The notes under the pieces: generated by a model
The model's database searches: none
What the model was told of the DNA's origin: nothing
The model's input: only the letters and a program-made list of their open reading frames with translations
Shown: piece by piece, positions 1 through 5,351 of the stretch
Layout: every line of letters begins with the position of its first letter
Position numbering within the stretch: the first letter of the stretch is position 1
Position numbers and translations under genes: made by a program
From: an uncultured Moheibacter sp.
Lineage (GTDB): Bacteria > Bacteroidota > Bacteroidia > Flavobacteriales > Weeksellaceae
Length of the DNA: 5,351 nt
Direction of reading: 5' to 3'
NCBI GenBank assembly: GCA_937875605.1
Contig: CALLXZ010000326.1
Span: 1 to 5,351, forward strand

Positions 1-17
1 GTTTTTGAAAAAAATCT

Positions 18-1649
18 ATGATAACAGTAAATGATGTTGCCGTTAATTTCGGTGCAACGACACTTTTCAGCGGAATAAGTTTTGTGATCAATGAAAACGA
101 TAAAATAGCCCTGATGGGAAAAAACGGAGCCGGAAAATCAACGCTGCTTAAAATCGTTGCGGGGATCAACAAACCGAGTTCCGGAAATATTTCTGCTCCT
201 AAAGAAGCTGTTATCGCTTATTTACCACAACATTTATTGACGGAAGATAATTGTTCCGTGCGCGAAGAAGCATCCAAAGCTTTTGCTGAATTTTTGTCAA
301 TGAAAAACGAAATCGATGACATCAACGAACAATTAACTGTTCGGACGGATTATGAAAGTGATGACTACATGAAACTTATCGAACGTGTTTCAGAATTGAG
401 TGAGAAATTTTATTCGATTGAGGAAGTCAATTATGACTCAGAAGTAGAAAAAGTTCTGAAGGGAATGGGATTTTCGCAGGAAGATTTGGACAGACCAACT
501 TCGGAATTTTCCGGTGGCTGGCGGATGCGCATCGAATTGGCTAAAATCCTGCTTCGCAAACCGGATCTGATTTTGCTGGATGAGCCAACTAATCATTTGG
601 ATATCGAATCGATTCAATGGTTGGAAGATTTTTTGAAAAACCAAGCCAAAGCCGTGATGGTTATTTCCCATGACCGCGCTTTTGTGGACAATATCACCAA
701 CCGAACCATCGAAGTGACGATGGGAAGAATTTATGACTACAAAGCGAAGTATTCGGAATATCTGGTTTTGCGTCAGGAAAGACGGGAACAGCAACAGAAA
801 CATTACGAAGAGCAACAAAAAATGATTGCTGAAAACAAAGAGTTCATCGAACGCTTCAAAGGAACTTATTCCAAAACCCTACAGGTTCAGTCACGTGTAA
901 AAATGTTGGAAAAATTGGATATTATCCAAGTCGATGAAATAGACAATTCTGCGCTGAAACTGAAATTTCCACCCGCTCAAAGGACAGGACAATATCCGGT
1001 TACCGTTACCAGTTTATCAAAATCTTACGATAATTTTACAGTTTTTAAAAACGCCGATATGGTCATCGAGCGCGGACAAAAAGTAGCATTGGTGGGGAAA
1101 AACGGAGAAGGAAAATCAACCATGATCAAAGCCATCATGAACGAGATTGATTTTGAAGGAAAGGTTGAGATTGGTCACAATGCAAAAATCGGATATTTTG
1201 CGCAGAACCAAGCTTCACTATTAGACGAAGATTTAACGATTTTTGAAACGGTGGATCGAATCGCAGAAGGCGATGTACGAACTCAAATTAAAAATATTTT
1301 GGGTGCTTTCATGTTCAAAGGCGACGACATTGATAAAAAAGTAAAAGTGCTTTCCGGTGGCGAAAAAACGCGTTTGGCGATGGTTAAATTATTACTTGAA
1401 CCTTATAACGTTTTAATTCTCGATGAGCCGACCAATCACCTGGATATGAAAACGAAAGACATCATCAAAGATGCTTTGAAAGATTTTGAGGGAACGGTGA
1501 TTTTGGTTTCGCATGACCGTGATTTTCTGGATGGATTGGCTGAAAAAGTATTTGAGTTTGGTAATAAAAGAGTCAAAGAGCATTTCGAAGACATTAAAGG
1601 ATTTCTTGCACACAAAAAGATGGAAAGTCTGAAAGAAATTGAAAAATAA
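18..1649 (+). CDS. ABC-F family ATPase (ribosome-associated, Uup/YbiT/EttA-type)
   Basis: Soluble protein of 543 aa with two ABC nucleotide-binding domains and no membrane segments, the hallmark of ABC-F proteins. Family members bind the ribosomal E site and help stalled translation. Domain 1 has Walker A GKNGAGKST (34-42), Q-loop Q71, signature FSGGW (164-168), Walker B LILLDE with catalytic E189, and H-loop H218. Domain 2 has Walker A GKNGEGKST (360-368), Q396, LSGGE (445-449), E470 and H499. Both domains carry DEPTNHLD. The charged, Q/E/R/K-rich segment at about 240-302 between them is the P-site tRNA interaction motif (PtIM). That linker is short, and there is no long C-terminal coiled coil as in E. 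coli Uup, so a housekeeping role is likelier than antibiotic resistance (inference). The ATG at 18 fits the usual family N-terminus and has an A-rich leader. The promoter lies outside the window. All catalytic residues are intact. Confidence 0.95.
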   Translation: MITVNDVAVNFGATTLFSGISFVINENDKIALMGKNGAGKSTLLKIVAGINKPSSGNISAPKEAVIAYLPQHLLTEDNCSVREEASKAFAEFLSMKNEIDDINEQLTVRTDYESDDYMKLIERVSELSEKFYSIEEVNYDSEVEKVLKGMGFSQEDLDRPTSEFSGGWRMRIELAKILLRKPDLILLDEPTNHLDIESIQWLEDFLKNQAKAVMVISHDRAFVDNITNRTIEVTMGRIYDYKAKYSEYLVLRQERREQQQKHYEEQQKMIAENKEFIERFKGTYSKTLQVQSRVKMLEKLDIIQVDEIDNSALKLKFPPAQRTGQYPVTVTSLSKSYDNFTVFKNADMVIERGQKVALVGKNGEGKSTMIKAIMNEIDFEGKVEIGHNAKIGYFAQNQASLLDEDLTIFETVDRIAEGDVRTQIKNILGAFMFKGDDIDKKVKVLSGGEKTRLAMVKLLLEPYNVLILDEPTNHLDMKTKDIIKDALKDFEGTVILVSHDRDFLDGLAEKVFEFGNKRVKEHFEDIKGFLAHKKMESLKEIEK

Positions 1650-1651
1650 AA

Positions 1652-2008
1652 ATGCAAATCAAATCCCACGACATAAATAATTCTCAAATTGCTGAAATCA
1701 TTTCAGATGAAATTCTGATCGGAAATGAACAAGACGGCTTGGATTTGATGGGAAATGTTTATTATCAAGGGTTTAATACATTAATTCTTCATAAACATAA
1801 TTTAACTCCAGATTTTTTTGATTTGAAAAATGGAATGGCAGGAGAAATCCTTCAGAAATTTTCTAATTACAGAATGAAACTGGTAATAATTGGAGGTTTT
1901 TCTGAATTTAATTCTAAAAGTTTGAAAGATTTCATTTATGAAAGTAATCAGGGAAATCAAGTGAATTTTCTGAATTCTGTTTTGGAAGCATTAGAAAAAT
2001 TAACGTAA
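1652..2008 (+). CDS. DUF4180 domain-containing protein
   Basis: Small 118-aa cytoplasmic-looking protein without signal peptide or membrane helix. I recognise the DUF4180 family from its pattern: a central DGLDLMGNVYYQG stretch, then LTPDFFDLKNGMAGEILQKF (about 52-71), a hydrophobic strand KLVIIGGF, and SKSLKDFIYESNQG (about 88-101) before a C-terminal helix ending ALEKL. It spans essentially the whole domain. No biochemical role is known to me for this family. The ATG lies 2 nt after the ABC-F stop, so the two are probably cotranscribed and perhaps translationally coupled. By hand count 1661-2000 is 96/340 G+C (28%), against 130/300 (43%) in five sampled 60-base lines of the ABC-F gene. That fits weak codon constraint or later acquisition. 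Downstream is a T9 run (2017-2025) without a convincing stem. Confidence 0.88.
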   Translation: MQIKSHDINNSQIAEIISDEILIGNEQDGLDLMGNVYYQGFNTLILHKHNLTPDFFDLKNGMAGEILQKFSNYRMKLVIIGGFSEFNSKSLKDFIYESNQGNQVNFLNSVLEALEKLT

Positions 2009-2100
2009 GACCTCTCTTTTTTTTTGTATTTGATAAAGTTTATCCTAATTAGAATCTCAAATCTAAAATGTATAAAACATTAACACTTTACAGTCAAAAT

Positions 2101-2200
2101 GATACGTACTTGATCATCGGAAACGGAATGAAATAAAGCGCGGAAATCCTATAAACTGTATTTGGATTGCCACTTCGTTACATCTCCTCGTAGGAATGTA
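2101..2200. repeat. Possible degenerate intergenic repeat element in the convergent gap
   Basis: This 100-bp block is 40% G+C (40/100), whereas the preceding 90 bp (2011-2100) is 22% (20/90), so it stands out from the gap around it. On the minus strand its right part reads CATTCCTACGAGGAG followed by ATGTAACGAAGTGGCAATCC. From memory this resembles the widespread bacterial intergenic repeats that carry CATTGCGAGGAG...GTGGCAATCC at their ends. It contains two consecutive imperfect hairpins and three copies of CGGAA (2118, 2124, 2141). No second copy lies in the window, so being a repeat is inferred from resemblance, not shown. Confidence 0.45.
2142..2200. other. Two tandem imperfect hairpins between convergent genes
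   Basis: Stem 1 pairs GGAAATCC (2142-2149) with GGATTGCC (2164-2171): 7 of 8 positions pair around a 14-nt loop. Stem 2 pairs TACAT-TCCT (2179-2188, with C2184 bulged) with AGGA-ATGTA (2192-2200): 9 pairs around the 3-nt loop CGT. They sit just beyond the apt stop, and the plus-strand unit also runs towards them, so a transcript from either side could fold here. Neither stem is followed by a T-run on either strand, so this is not a canonical intrinsic terminator. A 3'-end stabilising or bidirectional stop role is possible. Confidence 0.35.
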
Positions 2201-2208
2201 TCTGATTA

Positions 2209-2739
2209 TTAATAACGAATTAAACTCTGAATTTCATCTGTAAACGAATTCAATTTTTCCTTTCCATTTAAAAATGACAATTCGGCAATGAAACTAAACT
2301 GTGCTGCAATTCCGCCACATTTTTCAATCAACCTTGCAGTGGCTTCTGCTGTCCCGCCTGTTGCTAAGACATCATCGTGAATCAGAAATTTCTGACCTTT
2401 AGCGATGTATTGCGACTGAACTTCGATTGTCGCATTTCCATATTCCAAGGCGTAGGATTCTGCAATAGTCGGAGGTGGTAATTTCCCTTGTTTTCGAATC
2501 AAAACAAAGGGTAAATTTAATTTTTGAGCAATGAGTAATCCGAATAAAAAACCTCGACTCTCAATTCCACAAACTGCATCCACTTTTCCTCGCGAAAATT
2601 CGGCAAAAACTTCCACCATTTCATTACAAAGTTCTGGCTGTTGAAATAAGGATGTGATGTCTTTGTATTGAATTCCTTTTTGAGGAAAGTCTGCAACTCT
2701 TGCGATATTCTCATCGATTTTTTGGGATAATTCATTCAT
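2209..2739 (-). CDS. apt: Adenine phosphoribosyltransferase
   Basis: Cytosolic purine-salvage enzyme that converts adenine and PRPP to AMP and pyrophosphate. The 176 aa match the usual length (about 170-183). Diagnostic segments occur in order: DFPQKGIQYKDIT (17-29), the N-terminal hood that recognises adenine; GIESRGFLFG (58-67); the flexible-loop region RKQGKLPPPTIAESYALEYG (82-101); and the PRPP-binding loop FLIHDDVLATGGTAEA (118-133), with the acidic pair D122-D123 and the TGGT turn. All key residues appear present. The ATG at 2739 gives the normal family N-terminus and is preceded by an A-rich leader. It follows the aminotransferase by 70 bp on the same strand, so it may be read through from upstream or have its own promoter. 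I found no TAnnTTTG box in the gap. It ends convergently with the DUF4180 gene. Confidence 0.97.
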   Translation of the reverse strand: MNELSQKIDENIARVADFPQKGIQYKDITSLFQQPELCNEMVEVFAEFSRGKVDAVCGIESRGFLFGLLIAQKLNLPFVLIRKQGKLPPPTIAESYALEYGNATIEVQSQYIAKGQKFLIHDDVLATGGTAEATARLIEKCGGIAAQFSFIAELSFLNGKEKLNSFTDEIQSLIRY

Positions 2740-2747
2740 GTGTTTTT

Positions 2748-2773
2748 TGTTTTGAGTTATATGTTGAGAGTTA
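2748..2773. repeat. Short imperfect direct repeat upstream of apt
   Basis: TGTTTTGAGTTA (2748-2759) and TGTTGAGAGTTA (2762-2773) match at 10 of 12 bases with a 14-bp period, in the 70-bp gap before apt. On the minus strand they read TAACTCTCAACA and TAACTCAAAACA. This could be low-complexity spacer DNA typical of flavobacterial gaps, or a tandem protein-binding site in the apt leader. The rest of the gap (2774-2809) holds a TATAAT-like hexamer on the minus strand with no suitably spaced upstream box. Confidence 0.35.
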
Positions 2774-2809
2774 CTTAATTATAGTTTTTCATTCTACATC
2801 CATCTACCA

Positions 2810-4000
2810 TCAAATTTCGTCTAAAACTTCTAAAATAATTTGACAACCTTCTCTGATTTCATCTTCAGAAATCGTGATGGGTGGTGTAATTCTCAGATTT
2901 TGAATGCTGTACATTAGCCAAAAAACGATTAGCCCTTTCTCCATACATTTAGCAGCGACTTCTAAGGCATATTCTTCCGATTCCAATTCCGGAGCGAGCA
3001 TCAAACCTCGACCATGAACCGTTTTAATTTTTGAATGAACCAAAAGTTCTCTGAATAATTTTTCCTTTTCATCAATTTGATTCATCCAATCGGCTTCCAT
3101 CAATTCATCCAAAGTAGCTAACGCAGCCGCTGCCACAACCGGATTTCCACCAAAAGTCGTGATATGTCCCAAAGTCGGATGATGAGAAAGTGAATCCATT
3201 ATTTCGGCACTTGCTGTAAAAGCACCAATAGGCATACCACTCGCCATTCCTTTCCCCATAACCAAAACATCGGGAACGACATCATAATGTTCAAATGCAA
3301 ACAATTTTCCGGTTCGTCCAAATCCGGGTTGAATTTCATCCAAAATTAACAGCGCTCCAACTTCTTCACACCGTTTTTTTAATTTTTTCAAATAATCATT
3401 TTGTGGCAACCGAAATCCGGATGCGCCCTGAATGGTTTCCAATACGACTCCGGCTGTTTTATTTGTAATTTTATTCAAATCCAATTCAGAATTAAATTCG
3501 ATGAAATCAATCATGGGCAAAAGCGGACGAAATGCTCGTTTTTTTTCTTCTCTTCCCGCCAAACTGAGCGAACCTTGTGTATTTCCGTGATAAGCATTTT
3601 TACAGGCAATGATTTCTTCTCTTCCGGTATATCTTTTTGCCAATTTCATGGAAGCTTCAATCGCCTCCGTTCCGGAATTGACCAGATAAGTTGTATTCAG
3701 AGGATCTGGTAGAATTTCTGCCAATTTCCGGCATAATTCAACCGGCTTTTCCTGTGCATATTCGCCATATACCATCACATGAAGATGACGCTCTGCCTGA
3801 TCTTTTATGGCTTGAATGACTCGGGGAAAAGAATGCCCCAAAGTGTTGGCTGAAACACCTGCTGCAAAATCCAGATAACGTTTTCCGTCCTTTCCGTAGA
3901 TGTAACTTCCTTTTGCGAAATCAACTTCAAATCCAGATGCAAAAGGAGTTGTTTTTGCCTGATATTTAAAAAAATCGTTTTTTACTTGTGAAGAATTCAT
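2810..4000 (-). CDS. Class III PLP-dependent aminotransferase (substrate unknown)
   Basis: Fold-type I, class III (ornithine/acetylornithine/omega-aminotransferase) enzyme of 396 aa, the normal length, predicted cytosolic. PLP-binding residues are visible: S109-G110-T111 for the phosphate, Y137-H138 stacking on the ring, D221 in LILDEIQPGFGRTG bonding the pyridine nitrogen, Schiff-base K250 in MGKGM, and T281-T282 in HITTFGGNP reaching the partner subunit. R370 in NLRITPPI matches the carboxylate-binding arginine (human OAT Arg413). Two specificity residues differ: N140 replaces the arginine of the FHGRT/WGRT motif, and A193 replaces the glutamate of EPIQGE. Ornithine or acetylornithine is therefore unlikely to be the substrate (inference). 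Automated labels such as 'aspartate aminotransferase family' should not be read as function. Its ATG overlaps the lipoprotein stop by one base (TAATG, 4002-3998), implying translational coupling. Confidence 0.93.
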   Translation of the reverse strand: MNSSQVKNDFFKYQAKTTPFASGFEVDFAKGSYIYGKDGKRYLDFAAGVSANTLGHSFPRVIQAIKDQAERHLHVMVYGEYAQEKPVELCRKLAEILPDPLNTTYLVNSGTEAIEASMKLAKRYTGREEIIACKNAYHGNTQGSLSLAGREEKKRAFRPLLPMIDFIEFNSELDLNKITNKTAGVVLETIQGASGFRLPQNDYLKKLKKRCEEVGALLILDEIQPGFGRTGKLFAFEHYDVVPDVLVMGKGMASGMPIGAFTASAEIMDSLSHHPTLGHITTFGGNPVVAAAALATLDELMEADWMNQIDEKEKLFRELLVHSKIKTVHGRGLMLAPELESEEYALEVAAKCMEKGLIVFWLMYSIQNLRITPPITISEDEIREGCQIILEVLDEI

Positions 4001-4668
4001 TATAAAACCAACAATAAAACAGCAGCTCCTCCAGCTACATACGCTCCTACTGTAAATAAATCAGAATAAGCTTTGGAAAATCTTCTTTCTTGTAATGCTT
4101 CTTCATCGATTTGGTCTTTATGGAATCGAAGTACTTTTTTAGGTTTACGAAGGATATGGGAAACCAACGTATCGCCTTCCCACTGATCTGCCTGAATTTT
4201 ATAATTTTTTCCTTCTACCGCAATTTTATAATATTTATTGGGTTGAATTTTAATTTTAATACTGTCGGTTTCATCTGATTGGGCATTAGAAAGAGTCTTT
4301 TCAGATTTGGAATTTTTCTCACTAAGTTCAGGATCTAAATTTTTAGAAAAAGATTGCGTTCTGCTGTTTCCTGGAGCATCTGATTTTCCTGCATCAGGAG
4401 AAGTATTCTTTTGATTTTCCTGCCGCTCCATTTTACCTTTTTCTTCTATGATAGCAGCATCTGCTTTTTGTTTTTTCTCTATTTCCTGTTTTGAGTTTGG
4501 GGGTTTATTGACTGCACCTTTTTCATCACGTAATGAAACGGCTCCAACCTTTGAAGGAGATGAATTTGAAGCTAATTCCTCTGTATCTTTTGCCTGATAA
4601 GGTTTGTATATATAACAGCTGGAAATTATAATTAACAGGGGTAATAATAAGAATCTAAGTTTTTTCAT
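4000..4668 (-). CDS. Predicted lipoprotein with low-complexity linker and C-terminal membrane segment
   Basis: I do not recognise a named family for this 222-aa protein. It starts MKKLRF, has a hydrophobic core (residues 6-15) and a lipobox I15-S16-S17-C18, so it should be exported and lipidated on C18. The residues after the cysteine (YIYKPY) lack the acidic export signal described for surface lipoproteins of Bacteroidota, which suggests it faces the periplasm. Residues 27-135 are a polar K/E/S/N/Q-rich linker with a charged, possibly helical stretch at 59-88. Residues 136-200 look like a small beta-rich domain (KYYKIAVEGKNYKI...), ending in an RRFSK motif I recall from other small flavobacterial envelope proteins. 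Residues 204-222 form a Gly/Ala/Leu-rich hydrophobic segment running to the last residue. It lies 60 bp after the OstA-like gene and overlaps the aminotransferase start, so an envelope role is likely but unproven. Confidence 0.82.
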   Translation of the reverse strand: MKKLRFLLLPLLIIISSCYIYKPYQAKDTEELASNSSPSKVGAVSLRDEKGAVNKPPNSKQEIEKKQKADAAIIEEKGKMERQENQKNTSPDAGKSDAPGNSRTQSFSKNLDPELSEKNSKSEKTLSNAQSDETDSIKIKIQPNKYYKIAVEGKNYKIQADQWEGDTLVSHILRKPKKVLRFHKDQIDEEALQERRFSKAYSDLFTVGAYVAGGAAVLLLVL

Positions 4669-4691
4669 TGCAATTGCGGTTTTCAGTCTTC

Positions 4692-4699
4692 CAAATTTA
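4692..4699 (-). promoter_or_regulatory. Candidate Bacteroidota promoter -7 box
   Basis: On the minus strand the gap before the lipoprotein gene contains TAAATTTG, an exact match to the Bacteroidota -7 consensus TAnnTTTG, 23 bases upstream of the ATG at 4668. A 20-bp spacer places TTTA (4723-4720) where TTTG is expected at -33, a 3 of 4 match. The implied leader is under 20 nt. If real, it would let the lipoprotein and aminotransferase genes be transcribed independently of the OstA-like gene. AT-rich gaps produce such boxes by chance, so confidence is limited. Confidence 0.4.
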
Positions 4700-4728
4700 A
4701 AAAAGTAAAATTACTAATCTAAAACGGA

Positions 4729-5351
4729 TTATTCTTCATTTTCTTTTATGGGTTCTTCCGAATTTTGAACAGGTAAATTTGTTTCATCCGGAATCGTTTC
4801 TGCTTGTGACGGCTCCGAAGTTTCTTGTTCGGTTGTTTTTGAATTCATTAATTCATCCAAATCAATTCTTTCTACTTCATTGGTTTCGGTGGAATTCTCT
4901 TTTATTTTCACTTCTAAATAGTCTGGAGGATTATCAAAAATATCCTGCCATCTGTACATTTTTTCATCGCCACGCCATTTAAAATCTTTCAGATAACGGG
5001 ATTTTTCAGGGAGTTTGGATTCAGGATAAAGTTTAGAAGTTGCGTGAATCCGACAAGCCAATACTTCGACTTCACTTCCTTTTACTTCGGCTTCTATAAT
5101 TCCACAGTCGGAAGTATTAATCCCTATTCTTTCTTTCTTTTTAGTTTCAGCATCTTCATCATCCACAAAATTCAGGGCTTGTGCATTTTCATGAACTTCA
5201 ACCAAATTCAATTCATTGTTCAGAAAATATCCGGTCATGAATTTACCCTTCACTTGATTAAAATCTTTTTCATTAAGCGAGTCCACTTTCGAAATTGCAA
5301 ATGAATTATTAAAAACCCGAACGGAATCCATCAATTGTTTGACCGGATCAT
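4729..5351 (-). CDS. OstA/LptA-like protein, C-terminal part (5' end outside window)
   Basis: The frame is open to the window edge: codons before the first in-window ATG (5331) read D-P-V-K-Q-L, so the gene starts beyond 5351 and about 207 codons are visible. I recognise the C-terminal region of Bacteroidota OstA-like proteins, normally several hundred residues, built on the beta-jellyroll fold of LptA and the LptD N-terminus and assigned to LPS transport. Recognisable pieces are FMTGYFLNNELNLVEVHENA, INTSDCGIIEAEVKG, LYPESKLPEKSRYLKDF and the WRGDEK motif (4977-4960). About the last 55 residues are a low-complexity acidic E/T/S/N-rich tail, probably disordered. Location should be periplasmic or outer-membrane associated, but the signal peptide is out of view. 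The TTG at 5334 and ATG at 5331 are internal codons, not starts. The lipoprotein gene follows 60 bp downstream. Confidence 0.85.
   Translation of the reverse strand, partial: DPVKQLMDSVRVFNNSFAISKVDSLNEKDFNQVKGKFMTGYFLNNELNLVEVHENAQALNFVDDEDAETKKKERIGINTSDCGIIEAEVKGSEVEVLACRIHATSKLYPESKLPEKSRYLKDFKWRGDEKMYRWQDIFDNPPDYLEVKIKENSTETNEVERIDLDELMNSKTTEQETSEPSQAETIPDETNLPVQNSEEPIKENEE

Noticed and set aside
438..818. Minus-strand open frame of 126 codons opposite the ABC-F gene
   Set aside because: It is antisense to the conserved first nucleotide-binding domain, rich in F/Q/S as expected from a mirrored frame, and has no recognisable domain.
18..1649. ABC-F antibiotic-resistance determinant
   Set aside because: The interdomain linker is short, there is no mobile context, and the sequence looks like the core flavobacterial ABC-F protein; nothing seen supports a resistance role.
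1413..1687. Two overlapping minus-strand open frames opposite the ABC-F 3' end
   Set aside because: They lie antisense to the second Walker B/H-loop region, resemble no family, and overlap each other in different frames.
2009..2030. Rho-independent terminator for the DUF4180 transcript at the T9 run
   Set aside because: I found no stable stem immediately upstream; the only inverted repeat there (TTA-ACG-TAA) is three base pairs.
2068..2136. A 22-codon plus-strand open frame (MYKTLTLYSQND...) in the convergent gap
   Set aside because: It is short, has no clear ribosome site, and runs into the repeat-like block, where the same frame hits three more stop codons soon after. More likely chance or repeat-derived than a gene or pseudogene.
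3401..3712. Plus-strand open frame of 103 codons opposite the aminotransferase
   Set aside because: It lies entirely within a well-supported gene on the other strand; the phenylalanine- and cysteine-rich product looks like a shadow translation.
5329..5334. TTG or ATG as the true start of the rightmost gene
   Set aside because: The frame stays open upstream to the window edge (D-P-V-K-Q-L) and the content is the C-terminal part of a longer family, so the gene is cut by the window.

Overview
The window looks like chromosomal DNA from a flavobacterium (phylum Bacteroidota), most likely the Chryseobacterium/Weeksellaceae group. This rests on an AT-rich genome, A-rich rather than Shine-Dalgarno leaders, a TAnnTTTG-type promoter box, and recognisable protein families: a Bacteroidota ABC-F ATPase, an OstA-like envelope protein and a flavobacterial class III aminotransferase. 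The genus is inferred from memory of these families, not from a search.

Layout: two convergent transcription units meet in a 200-bp gap. On the plus strand, an ABC-F ATPase (18-1649) is followed after 2 nt by a DUF4180 protein (1652-2008). On the minus strand, read from the right edge leftwards, are the C-terminal part of an OstA/LptA-like protein (cut by the window edge, stop at 4729), a small lipoprotein with a C-terminal membrane segment (4668-4000), a PLP-dependent class III aminotransferase (4000-2810, TAATG overlap with the lipoprotein) and adenine phosphoribosyltransferase (2739-2209, after a 70-bp gap). No stretch over 300 bases lacks a gene, and I saw no tRNA, rRNA, CRISPR array, insertion sequence or phage gene.

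How the genes work together: the ABC-F protein is probably a ribosome-associated translation factor, and its DUF4180 partner has unknown function. OstA-like proteins belong to the LPS transport and outer-membrane assembly field. The lipoprotein next to it is also an envelope protein, with anchors at both ends. The aminotransferase is translationally linked to the lipoprotein, but its substrate is unclear because two residues that define ornithine-type enzymes are absent. Apt is a housekeeping purine-salvage enzyme and is probably only a loose neighbour.

Most of the window is ordinary core genome. The parts worth a second look are the GC-shifted, hairpin-rich repeat-like block in the convergent gap (2101-2200), the dual-anchored lipoprotein, and the altered aminotransferase active site.
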